Of a stretch of DNA of 64,000 nt, positions 1 to 8,271 are shown one piece after another. The first letter of the stretch is position 1, and each line of letters starts with the position of its first letter. The notes under the pieces were generated by a model, which was not told the DNA's origin, did not search any database, and saw nothing but the letters and a program-made list of their open reading frames with translations. Position numbers and translations under genes: made by a program. The stretch comes from Megamonas hypermegale (GTDB taxonomy: Bacteria; Bacillota; Negativicutes; Selenomonadales; Selenomonadaceae). The DNA lies in NCBI RefSeq assembly GCF_900187035.1, contig NZ_LT906446.1:1612001-1676000 (forward strand), read 5' to 3'.

Positions 1-38
1 GCTAAATGACCATGTGTTCCTACTATAATACCTAGCAT
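1..38 (-). CDS. PTS mannose/fructose-family EIIA component, N-terminus only (partial)
   Basis: The start codon is at 38-36, and the visible residues read MLGIIVGTHGHLA before the window ends. This matches the first strand and active-site His loop (GTHG) of EIIA domains of the mannose/fructose/sorbose PTS, which pass phosphate from HPr to EIIB. A GGAGGG ribosome site lies about 6 bases upstream. The gene follows a LevR-type activator on the same strand and a sigma-54 promoter, the usual lev-type arrangement. Only about 12 codons are visible, so the call rests on the motif and the context. Confidence 0.72.
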   Translation of the reverse strand, partial: MLGIIVGTHGHL

Positions 39-80
39 TATAAAACCCTCCTTTTTATTTATCTAACTATAAAATATTAT

Positions 81-98
81 ATGCAAATCACGTGCCAA
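81..98 (-). promoter_or_regulatory. Sigma-54 (-24/-12) promoter for the PTS operon
   Basis: The minus strand reads TTGGCACG-TGAT-TTGCAT. This fits the sigma-54 consensus TGGCACG-N4-TTGCW, with the GG (96-95) and GC (84-83) correctly spaced. Transcription would start near position 71, about 33 bases before the EIIA start. The adjacent gene encodes a GAFTGA-containing sigma-54 activator, which supports the assignment. Confidence 0.85.
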
Positions 99-186
99 CT
101 TTTTGTGTCAAAATAAATCCACATATTTAAAGGCTTCTTTCTCACTAATTTATAAAAATATTAGAAATTTAACACTCTTCATCAAA

Positions 187-250
187 AAAAATAATCTGTG
201 TCGATTTTAAATAACACAAAATTATTTTGTGTATCAACACAGATTATTTT
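187..250. repeat. Nested inverted repeat: levR terminator or upstream activator site
   Basis: The outer arms (AATAATCTGTGT and its complement ACACAGATTATT) enclose an inner palindrome, CACAAAAT-ATTTTGTG, at about 215-231. The element lies just past the levR stop, so it can act as a terminator. It is also roughly 115-180 bp upstream of the expected sigma-54 start, the normal distance for an activator-binding site. The sequence does not decide between the two. Confidence 0.5.
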
Positions 251-283
251 CTATCTAGAAAAACACACTATTTTATTAAAAAT

Positions 284-3007
284 TTACACCATTTTTGTAA
301 TATAACATATTTCATCATCTGTAAGTTTTATTTGAAATGTCTTTTCAAATATTTTTGCCGCTTCTTTTATTATATTAAATACACGTGTATCAACTTCACC
401 TGCACTTTCTGTATTATATGCCAATCCATTATGCACTACCATTCGCTCTAAAGCACAGCCAACATGAATTACTAAACGCAATTTATGTGGATTATCCCAT
501 TTTGAATCTAAATCTTTCTCTAATTTTTCGATAAACTTAATTAAACTATTGATAATTTTACTAGGATTTAAATACAATAACATTTCTTGTAATCCATCTT
601 CACAAAATCTTTTTAGTACAACATTTGTCTTTTCTTTTTTCACTGATGCTTTTGCACCAACAATTTCACGCAAAATTATATCGCCTTCTCCATTTATCAT
701 CTGCTCAATCGGTATAAACGGAGCATCTATATGAGGATTTTTTACACCTACAACAGCTATAATCTGATATTTATGTGCGATCTGTGTCAATCTTTCATGC
801 ATATCATATATACCTACGGAAAATACTTTTATATGATTCATTGAAACATCAACTAAAATATCTATTACTAAATTCTGCAATTTTTCCGCTGTACCTTTAC
901 CTGTACTACAAATTGTTACCACAGCTTTTTCTTTTGTGTCACTATGATTTATATTTAAATCTACATGTTCATATCCTGTAAAACTTTTAAGCGAATCATA
1001 TACTGCTGAAAGACTAATTCCCGCAATATCAACTTTGCGTATCGCTTCTAAAACAAAAGGCGTTGTAACCATGCCTAAGGTCTTAACAGGTACATTTAAC
1101 CGCTCTTCTAAAATTGGACCAAAGCTACATAGCGAACCCATATCTGCTAATAAAAGTACACCTTCTCTACAATCAATATTTTGCAACTGTTCTACAATTT
1201 TATTGAGCATATCATCTGGTCTACACTCTAAAGGCATATCAAAAGCTAATAAAGTTACTTTATTAGCGCTATACAATTTACGAGCCACATTTACCATTGA
1301 ACTTGCCGTATATTCTCCATGCATAGCTACAGCAATTACTATTTTTCGTGAATTATCTTCTTGTTTCAACGATTGCAACAACATAGCAAAATATTCTGTT
1401 TCCGATTTTGACACAGTAACATCATATTTTTCTTCAATCATCAATTTTATTTTTGTAGCTAATTTAAATTCAATAGAATTATTATCTACCGTTCCTTCTA
1501 GTAAATGATAAATATTTTTTTCACTTTTTATTCTATTAAACATCGAACTTAAATGTAGACCAAACGCATATAAAAAACGTTCTCGTGAAATAAGGTTTAT
1601 ATATCGTTCAACTAAATCTACAATCTGCTGAACAAAATCTACCATATCAGCATCAATTATTTTCAATAAGCGGTCATTTACTGATAATGTTACATTATCC
1701 TTTTGATTATAAAGTGATTTCACATACGTATTAACATCAGCTACGATTATCTGTTGAATTAATTCATCAGCAATACCTTCCCGTTTTAACATATTCACTT
1801 TATTTTCTACCATTTGATATAGATTAAATGGTTCATCATCTTTTTCTTTTGATATCTTAGCAGGAGAAGTTGGCGTTACATATAAATCTTTTTCAATATA
1901 ATGACTGATGAAAGATACATCATCTCTTTCCTTTGTTTGACTTATAGATAAAATGCCTGATTTTATATTCGATGGTAACATTTGATACGTTATTTTAATA
2001 TGACCATCACTGCGTATACTATTTAAAAAAGCCTGTGCACACAAAAGACGAATGTTTGATTTTAATTGACCAACATTTCCACTACCAATACTACCGATAA
2101 TTGCTTTTACTGCATCAGCTGAAACCAATACAGGTTTTTTTATACTGCGTGATTCTTCCGTAAACAACACTTTCATTATTTCTAGCTTCTCTTTTATTGA
2201 ACGCTGTGCAAGTGGTGGAATAGAAATTATATTTGGTATACGACGCTTAAAAGTTTTTGTTAATACTGAATCAGGATTTTCCGTCGTAGCCCCAATTATC
2301 AAAACATTAGCCGTTCTTTCTCGTTTTGTTTCTCCTAATCTATTAAAAGTACCCGTATCCATAAAATAAAAAATCATTTCTTGTCCTTCTGGAGGCAAAC
2401 GATGAATTTCATCTAAAAATAAAATACCTTCATCAGCTGCTTCAATAAGACCTGGGGCTGATTTATCTGCTCCTGTAAAAGCACCTTTAATATGTCCAAA
2501 AATATGTGATATGAGTAATTGTGGATTATTATAATAATCTGCACAGTTAAAAGTAACAAATGGTGCGTTATTTGCAAATTTTCCAACTTCTTTTCCATAT
2601 TCAAACATCATATGAGCCAAAAGAGTTTTTCCTACGCCTGTTTGTCCAACAATTAATGTATGAAGCCCATTAGGTGGATAAATAACAGCTGCTTTAGCTT
2701 GCTCCACTTGTTTTTTTAAACTATCATTTGCTCCAATCAAATTACTAAAAGCAGATTTTTCTACTGATACTTTCATCTTATCCGATTTTTTTTGTATGTT
2801 AGATATTTTAGATATACTATATAATACTGGTCGTCCTGCTATTTTCGTTATTTTTCCCATGCGGTATAATTTATTTAATTCTCTACTGACATTACTACGT
2901 AAAAATCCAAGATTATCTGCAATTTCTGTAGCTGTTAATCCTTGTGCCTCTTTATTTTTAGCCGCAAAATCTTGTAAATACTCATAAATCTTTTCAATTC
3001 GCTTCAT
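284..3007 (-). CDS. levR: LevR-type sigma-54-dependent PTS regulator
   Basis: This is a 907-residue activator of mannose-family PTS operons. A winged HTH occupies about residues 1-65. The AAA+ domain has Walker A GQTGVGKT near 121-128, the sigma-54-contacting GAFTGA at 175-180 and Walker B LFLDE near 196-200. PRD1 follows at about 440-550, then an EIIA-Man-like domain with VAMHGEY (His near 563), an EIIB-like segment, and a C-terminal PRD2 with VIHVGCALERM. PRD and EIIA-like histidines are phosphorylated by PTS proteins to set activity. The gene precedes a mannose-family EIIA gene that has its own -24/-12 promoter, so that operon is the obvious target. The length and domain order are typical of LevR. 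Confidence 0.93.
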   Translation of the reverse strand: MKRIEKIYEYLQDFAAKNKEAQGLTATEIADNLGFLRSNVSRELNKLYRMGKITKIAGRPVLYSISKISNIQKKSDKMKVSVEKSAFSNLIGANDSLKKQVEQAKAAVIYPPNGLHTLIVGQTGVGKTLLAHMMFEYGKEVGKFANNAPFVTFNCADYYNNPQLLISHIFGHIKGAFTGADKSAPGLIEAADEGILFLDEIHRLPPEGQEMIFYFMDTGTFNRLGETKRERTANVLIIGATTENPDSVLTKTFKRRIPNIISIPPLAQRSIKEKLEIMKVLFTEESRSIKKPVLVSADAVKAIIGSIGSGNVGQLKSNIRLLCAQAFLNSIRSDGHIKITYQMLPSNIKSGILSISQTKERDDVSFISHYIEKDLYVTPTSPAKISKEKDDEPFNLYQMVENKVNMLKREGIADELIQQIIVADVNTYVKSLYNQKDNVTLSVNDRLLKIIDADMVDFVQQIVDLVERYINLISRERFLYAFGLHLSSMFNRIKSEKNIYHLLEGTVDNNSIEFKLATKIKLMIEEKYDVTVSKSETEYFAMLLQSLKQEDNSRKIVIAVAMHGEYTASSMVNVARKLYSANKVTLLAFDMPLECRPDDMLNKIVEQLQNIDCREGVLLLADMGSLCSFGPILEERLNVPVKTLGMVTTPFVLEAIRKVDIAGISLSAVYDSLKSFTGYEHVDLNINHSDTKEKAVVTICSTGKGTAEKLQNLVIDILVDVSMNHIKVFSVGIYDMHERLTQIAHKYQIIAVVGVKNPHIDAPFIPIEQMINGEGDIILREIVGAKASVKKEKTNVVLKRFCEDGLQEMLLYLNPSKIINSLIKFIEKLEKDLDSKWDNPHKLRLVIHVGCALERMVVHNGLAYNTESAGEVDTRVFNIIKEAAKIFEKTFQIKLTDDEICYITKMV

Positions 3008-3043
3008 CTCAAATGCCTTTCTGTTCTATGCTCTATATTATTA

Positions 3044-3074
3044 GAAAAACAGCAGGAAAAATCCTGCTGTTTTC
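3044..3074 (-). terminator. Rho-independent terminator after the NlpC/P60 gene
   Basis: A perfect hairpin (AAAACAGCAGGA, its complement and a short A/T loop) lies immediately after the NlpC/P60 stop codon. On the minus strand it is followed by a T run. Confidence 0.8.
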
Positions 3075-3850
3075 TATTTTACAATATGTTTTCCGCCATA
3101 ATATCGACTAGCCCAATAAGAATCATTTAAATCATCAACTCTAATACCTCTACTACTAGAAGCATGAATAAATTTATCATTACCTAAATAAATTCCACAA
3201 TGTGAAGCACCTGGTTCATACGTAGTAAAAAATACTAAATCACCTGCAACAAGTTGAGATTGTCTTACGAGTTTTCCCAATTTGTACTGTTCATCAGCTG
3301 TTCGTGGTATCTCTATACCATTTCTAGCAAAAATATATTCCAAAAATCCCGAACAATCAAAGCCTTCCTCTGGCGATGCTCCACCAAAAACATATGGAAC
3401 TCCCATATAATTTTTAGCAGTACTAATAATTGAAGATACTTCTTTTTTATCTAAAAAAGTTCTACCATATGGTACTGAAGATATATTATCCCAGATAGGC
3501 GAATTAGTAGGTTTTGCTGTTTGACTACTAGTAGAACTAGTACTTATTGTTGGTCTACCGCCTTTTATCGCCCACCATGTTTCTCTATTTACAATACCGG
3601 TTACACTGAGTCTATTATCTTTTTGAAATGCCTTTACTGCATCTTGTGTTTCTTTATCATAATTGCCACTTACTTTACTTACGCTATATTTTAAACGCAT
3701 TAAATTTTGCTGTAAAACAATTACATCATGTCCATGTGAATTTAATTTTAAAATTGGCGCTGCAAAACTTATATTATTAAAAAATAAAAATGCTGCTAAA
3801 AAAACTATCATTTGACAGAAAAATATATTCTGTTTTTTTATCTGCCCCAC
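3074..3850 (-). CDS. Secreted NlpC/P60 endopeptidase with peptidoglycan-binding domain
   Basis: This is an exported cell-wall hydrolase expected to cut gamma-D-Glu-diaminoacid bonds in peptidoglycan peptides. It has a hydrophobic signal segment ending near FAAP, a PG_binding_1 repeat (LKLNSHGHDVIVLQQNL onward) and a C-terminal NlpC/P60 domain. The catalytic Cys is in FDCSGF and the His in ASHCGIYLG. The start chosen is the GTG at 3850, because GGAGG lies 5 bases upstream and the signal peptide then begins properly. An upstream ATG at 3895 would add 15 residues, lacks a good ribosome site and overlaps the preceding gene. It follows the FakA-like gene closely and probably shares its transcript. 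Confidence 0.9.
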   Translation of the reverse strand: MGQIKKQNIFFCQMIVFLAAFLFFNNISFAAPILKLNSHGHDVIVLQQNLMRLKYSVSKVSGNYDKETQDAVKAFQKDNRLSVTGIVNRETWWAIKGGRPTISTSSTSSQTAKPTNSPIWDNISSVPYGRTFLDKKEVSSIISTAKNYMGVPYVFGGASPEEGFDCSGFLEYIFARNGIEIPRTADEQYKLGKLVRQSQLVAGDLVFFTTYEPGASHCGIYLGNDKFIHASSSRGIRVDDLNDSYWASRYYGGKHIVK

Positions 3851-3884
3851 TGAGCCTCCACCTTCTCTTATTCTTCGTCCAATT

Positions 3885-5159
3885 TTATTGAACATTTAAA
3901 GTTTCATTCATATTTTTTATATTTTCCTTCATTGGAATTTCTGGATTAAATACTTTTAAAGCTTTTATTTGTTCTTCTAAATTAGTTGAATATAAAATTT
4001 CTATATTATTATTTAATAAACGTTTTGCTTGTGCCATTACTAAGGAATTATCTACATTATTAGCCATAATAATATAATTTTTGGCAATATCACTGTGAAT
4101 TAAGTTTATTAAATCGCCAACAGATGGACCGCTGACTTTATCTTTTGTAATTACAGCTATAGCACCTAACTCTTCTAAAGCTTGTGCACTTGCTTCATCA
4201 TCTGCTATAGCTAATACTGCTACATCTAACATTGTTTTATCTACTGATTTTAAATTATGTGGCATAGCTAAATTTTGTATTTTTACATCTTCCATTGTGC
4301 CCCAATCAACAGCTTGTTCAAGTACATTGCCTGGATAATCTGTATGTAGATATAATAAAACATCGCGACCTTCGCTTTTTATAACAATTACTTTACCCAT
4401 AGGTTTAAGCATTTTAGCTAAATCATCTTTACTTGCTCTACATTTTTCCAATCTACAAGATACTGCATATGGATAAACCAAATCATAGCGTGGATTTGGC
4501 ACATCATGTGAAGTTTTAAAACCAGAAGAAAATAATAAAACAGGTGAAACATAATATCCATCAAGACCGTTACGACAACCTTGTAAAAATACCATTAAAG
4601 CCTTTGCACCTGCATCTACAAAACCACATTTATGTTCTACTTGGCTAAGTGCAATTCCGCCAGCGTTAATAGCTTCTGTCAAAATTTCTGTAATTGGCAA
4701 ATTTGCACGAACTGCATTGTATGCACCTTTTGCTACAGCTTTTGCTGTTACAATAATTGGACGTTCTACTTCATCATTCACAGCACGCTGTGCATATAAA
4801 ATACCATACTGAAATGATTTACCAAAAACAGATGAAGATGCTTCATATTTTCCTGATAAACCCTTAGCAATACCGCGTAAAATCTGTGAAATCAATACGC
4901 CTGCATTACCTCTAGCACCTAAAACTGCCGCACTGCCAACACGTTTTGATACACCGCCGATACTTTCTGCTTGTAAATCACGCAAAGACATTGCTGCTGC
5001 ACCTATTGTGCGTAAAATATGTGTGCCAGCTTTTCTATCCAATAAAGATTCACCATTAAGAGCATTGATATTTTCATATTCCAGCAAAAATGCACTATAC
5101 GCGCCTGCTATCATTCTTTTATAGTCATTTCCTGTAATTACTTCTTTATTTCCTGTCAT
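3885..5159 (-). CDS. DAK2/FakA-like protein lacking the kinase motif
   Basis: About 424 residues resemble the fatty-acid kinase subunit FakA/YloV. The DAK2-type helical domain shows GARGNAGVLISQILRG, and the middle domain shows LYLHTDYPGNVLEQA, as in FakA. The usual nucleotide/Mg site DGDTGTN after INALN is replaced by NGESLLDRKAGTH, so kinase activity is doubtful. The protein is also shorter than the roughly 550 residues usual for FakA, with the C-terminal part reduced. The ATG at 5159 is preferred (GGAG 8 bases upstream) over a GTG at 5168 that overlaps that ribosome site. It may be a regulatory or lipid-binding paralogue in an operon with the cell-wall hydrolase. Confidence 0.75.
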   Translation of the reverse strand: MTGNKEVITGNDYKRMIAGAYSAFLLEYENINALNGESLLDRKAGTHILRTIGAAAMSLRDLQAESIGGVSKRVGSAAVLGARGNAGVLISQILRGIAKGLSGKYEASSSVFGKSFQYGILYAQRAVNDEVERPIIVTAKAVAKGAYNAVRANLPITEILTEAINAGGIALSQVEHKCGFVDAGAKALMVFLQGCRNGLDGYYVSPVLLFSSGFKTSHDVPNPRYDLVYPYAVSCRLEKCRASKDDLAKMLKPMGKVIVIKSEGRDVLLYLHTDYPGNVLEQAVDWGTMEDVKIQNLAMPHNLKSVDKTMLDVAVLAIADDEASAQALEELGAIAVITKDKVSGPSVGDLINLIHSDIAKNYIIMANNVDNSLVMAQAKRLLNNNIEILYSTNLEEQIKALKVFNPEIPMKENIKNMNETLNVQ

Positions 5160-5251
5160 AAAAATCACTCCAATATCTAACGAGAACGTTATCTATATTT
5201 TATCAAATACTATTCTAAAAAACCATAAAAAAATCCTTTGTGTTATTTGCA

Positions 5252-5290
5252 AAAAAATAAATGCACCTAAAATAAGTACATCTATTTTTT
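5252..5290 (-). terminator. Probable terminator after the Nramp gene
   Basis: An imperfect hairpin (AAAAAATA-ATGCAC paired with GTACAT-TATTTTTT) has a T-rich tail on the minus strand. It lies about 50 bases beyond the Nramp stop. Confidence 0.55.
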
Positions 5291-5342
5291 AACACAGTAT
5301 TTTATTATACAACTATCATCAATCAAATTCATGTCATATATA

Positions 5343-6596
5343 TCATGCAAAAAGCATTTGATACAATAATAAAATATTCAAACCTATGACAACAGCACTG
5401 ATAATTCCTAAAATTATCTTTAAACGCAAACTATTTACATATTTTCCCATAACTTTTCGAGAAGATGTAAGATACATTAACAATATAATCGTTATAGGAA
5501 GTTGCATACTGAGTAACATTTGCGAATAGATAAGCCCTTGAAACGGGTCAGAGATAAACATGATTATGAGCACTGCAACGCCATACGTCAACAGCACCCC
5601 ATGCCAAGAGTGATAGTCTTTAATATTGTAATCTTCACCAAAAATCCCTGCAAAAATACTGCCTCCAGCTATTCCGCAAGTTGCTGTCGATGAAATTCCC
5701 GCAAATAACAGCGCAACAGCAAAAATAATTGCTGCATTTTCTCCTAATATCGGTCTTAAAAGTTCTGTTGCTTGAGATAAATCATCTATTTGAATGTTAT
5801 TTGTAAAAAATACCGCTGCCGCAACAATTATCATGGAACTATTAATTGCCCAACCTATTCCCATTGAAAAAATAGTATCGAGAAATTCAAATCGAAGTTG
5901 TTTTTTTATGACTGCTTCATCTTGCAAATTCCATTGACGCGATTGAATAACCTCAGAATGTAAAAATAAATTATGTGGCATGACAACTGCACCAAGTACG
6001 CTCATGACAATTATAATTGAACCATCAGGAAGAGATGGCGTTACCCAACCACTCATCGCACTATTCCATTCAATCGGCACTAAATTCAACTCAATTAAAA
6101 ATGAAAATCCGATGATGGATACAAATGCAATGATGATTTTTTCCATCTTAGGATAAGAATTCGTTTTTAATAATACAGCACAAAAAACAGCGGTAATTAT
6201 GGAACCTAAAACAAGTGGCACACCAAACAACAAATTAAGTGCAATCGCTCCACCTAAAATTTCCGCTAAAGCTGTGGCAATAGAAGCCATCATCGCAGTT
6301 GAAAGCACAGGACGTGAAAGCCATTTAGGCAAATATTTTGTTGCCGCTTCTGAAAGACAAAGCCCCGTTACAATTCCTAAATGAGCTGCATTATGCTGAA
6401 GCAAAATGAGCATTATCGTCGAAAGAGTTACCATCCACAATAATAAATAGCCAAAATCTGCACCAGCCGCTAAATTTGAAGCCCAATTACCTGGGTCGAT
6501 AAAGCCAACTGTGATTAAAAGTCCCGGTCCAATATAACGAAGAATTTCTCTAGCTCTTTCACTAGCCAAATGTTTTTTACTATAATCTTTTAACAT
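5343..6596 (-). CDS. mntH: Nramp-family Mn2+/Fe2+ transporter
   Basis: This 417-residue, about 11-TM proton-coupled divalent metal importer keeps both metal-binding signatures: DPGNW in TM1 and VVMPHNLFLHS in TM6. The TM6 Met is typical of Mn/Fe carriers and differs from Mg-type relatives. The length is normal for bacterial MntH. A Fur-like 7-1-7 palindrome lies just upstream, suggesting repression when iron or manganese is plentiful. It is monocistronic, with a terminator after the gene. Confidence 0.92.
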   Translation of the reverse strand: MLKDYSKKHLASERAREILRYIGPGLLITVGFIDPGNWASNLAAGADFGYLLLWMVTLSTIMLILLQHNAAHLGIVTGLCLSEAATKYLPKWLSRPVLSTAMMASIATALAEILGGAIALNLLFGVPLVLGSIITAVFCAVLLKTNSYPKMEKIIIAFVSIIGFSFLIELNLVPIEWNSAMSGWVTPSLPDGSIIIVMSVLGAVVMPHNLFLHSEVIQSRQWNLQDEAVIKKQLRFEFLDTIFSMGIGWAINSSMIIVAAAVFFTNNIQIDDLSQATELLRPILGENAAIIFAVALLFAGISSTATCGIAGGSIFAGIFGEDYNIKDYHSWHGVLLTYGVAVLIIMFISDPFQGLIYSQMLLSMQLPITIILLMYLTSSRKVMGKYVNSLRLKIILGIISAVVIGLNILLLYQMLFA

Positions 6597-6623
6597 AAAT
6601 TTATTCCTTTGCTATTTCGTTTT

Positions 6624-6638
6624 TGAAAATTATTATCA
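6624..6638. promoter_or_regulatory. Fur-like box upstream of the Nramp gene
   Basis: On the minus strand the site reads TGATAAT-A-ATTTTCA, one mismatch from the 7-1-7 Fur consensus TGATAAT-N-ATTATCA. It sits 28-42 bases before the Nramp start in a very AT-rich stretch. The fit is therefore suggestive only, and MntR-type sites can look similar. Confidence 0.5.
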
Positions 6639-6691
6639 ATTAATTATTAATTAAAATTATAGCAAATATGACGAATAAATTCTATATAAAA

Positions 6692-7138
6692 TTAACGTAC
6701 AATTAAGACTGGACAATGCGCATATTTTAAAACATATTGGCTAACACTTCCCATAAAAATACTTTTTATTTTCCCTAAACCTCTACTTCCCATAACAATA
6801 ATATCATAATTTTCATTTTTAGCTTTTTCCACAATGACTTCTGTTGGAAAACCTATTTCAATAGATGTATTAACTTTTATCTCTTGTGGAATTTCTTTTG
6901 CTAATTTATTTAATATCTCTATTCCTTTACTTTTTATATTTTCAGGAACATAACCGCTAAGACTAACCCGTTCAAAATCACTCACTTCTTTATTTAAATC
7001 TACTACATACAATAAAGTAAGTTCTATTTTATTATGCTTAGCTATATACACAGCATGCGACAAAGCTTTATACGATGCTTTTGAACCATCTATAGGCACT
7101 AATACCTTATGCAAAACAATTTCTTGTAATAACATCAC
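6692..7138 (-). CDS. Universal stress protein, UspA family
   Basis: This 148-residue single UspA domain has the ATP-binding pattern G-x2-G-x9-G-S seen in MGSRGLGKIKSIFMGSVS near the C-terminus, and VPIDGS near the N-terminus. Its start codon overlaps the stop of the upstream ABC permease gene by 4 bases, so it is translationally coupled to the marR/hlyD/permease operon. This implies a role in the same stress or efflux response, but the exact function is unknown. Confidence 0.88.
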   Translation of the reverse strand: MMLLQEIVLHKVLVPIDGSKASYKALSHAVYIAKHNKIELTLLYVVDLNKEVSDFERVSLSGYVPENIKSKGIEILNKLAKEIPQEIKVNTSIEIGFPTEVIVEKAKNENYDIIVMGSRGLGKIKSIFMGSVSQYVLKYAHCPVLIVR

Positions 7139-8271
7139 GCATTCACTTCTTTCTCTTTCATTTCAGATAACAATAAATTCGCTTTAGCTTTATAAAAACT
7201 TATACAAAATATTGTTATTATCACCGCACAATAAATCAAAAATGCGCCAAATATCTGTGCTATATCCGCCAAATTAGCTCCGCGCATTAAAATATCTCGC
7301 ACAAAATGGAATTCCCAAGTTAAAGGGAAAATATGAGACAAAACATATGCCCACGTTGAAAGAATTTGGGCTGGAGCTGTTGCTCCTCCAAGAATAAAAC
7401 CACCTGGAATAAATAAAATCATTCTACTAGAAGCCACTCCCGGATTTGCCGCAGTCCAGCCAATTAAAATAGAACATATACCTACTATAAAAATATAAAA
7501 TACCTGTGTAATAATAAAAGTAACAATATAACCTGAAAAAACCATATCTCCCCAAATACGTAAAATAGCTAAACCAATGAAAATACTTATCAATAAACAC
7601 ATTCCATACGGTAAAATTCGTATCATTAAATCAAAAGGCGTCCCTTGTTTTAAAATGGAATTTAATTTTCCAGTAATTCTTAAACGTGGTATCATTCCAA
7701 TCGTAGCAAAGGTAAAAAACATGGACGAGAAAAAAAACAAAAAACCCTGTGTTTCACCATTACTTGTAGAAGCTGCTGGATTAAATAAATTTCTAGCATT
7801 TAATGTTATTCCGCCTGTTTGTGTATCAGTTTGTGTCACTAAATTATCTTCAACTATAATTTCATTTAACGCTTCTTTAATTTCTGATGTTTGAGCCGTA
7901 TTTGTATTATCATAAAAAACCCCAATACTGCCAGCTGTATTTGTATAGCGATTTTTCTCTAAATCTTTTGGTAAATAAATAACTACTATATTTTTATCTT
8001 GATAAAATAAATTTTTAGGCTCTACAGGTGTATTAATTACAGCCGTAACCTTCATATATTGAGAAGTATCTATTTTGTCAATAAGTTCATGACTATATTT
8101 AGAATTATCTAAATCGATAATAGCTACATTAGCATCTTTGATAAAATTATTGCCTAAAATCACTGTAAAAAAAACTGTAATTATAACTGCTACCATAATA
8201 GAAACTTTTTCATATGGCATTCCCTGCCCTGAAAACAAATATTTTATTTCATCTCTTAGTGAATTCATCAT
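7135..8271 (-). CDS. ABC-2 type transporter permease
   Basis: This 378-residue membrane protein has one N-terminal TM segment (about residues 25-45), a large extracytoplasmic region (about 45-170) and five or six C-terminal TM segments. This is the ABC2_membrane_3 layout of drug or exopolymer exporters such as YhhJ/YbhR. It overlaps the HlyD-like gene by 23 bases. No ATP-binding subunit is encoded nearby, so it must borrow one encoded elsewhere or act in another way. The substrate is unknown. Confidence 0.82.
   Translation of the reverse strand: MMNSLRDEIKYLFSGQGMPYEKVSIMVAVIITVFFTVILGNNFIKDANVAIIDLDNSKYSHELIDKIDTSQYMKVTAVINTPVEPKNLFYQDKNIVVIYLPKDLEKNRYTNTAGSIGVFYDNTNTAQTSEIKEALNEIIVEDNLVTQTDTQTGGITLNARNLFNPAASTSNGETQGFLFFFSSMFFTFATIGMIPRLRITGKLNSILKQGTPFDLMIRILPYGMCLLISIFIGLAILRIWGDMVFSGYIVTFIITQVFYIFIVGICSILIGWTAANPGVASSRMILFIPGGFILGGATAPAQILSTWAYVLSHIFPLTWEFHFVRDILMRGANLADIAQIFGAFLIYCAVIITIFCISFYKAKANLLLSEMKEKEVNA

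Noticed and set aside
1035-1508. 157-residue open frame on the plus strand inside levR
   Set aside because: It is antisense to conserved EIIA and PRD domains and has no ribosome site or family match.
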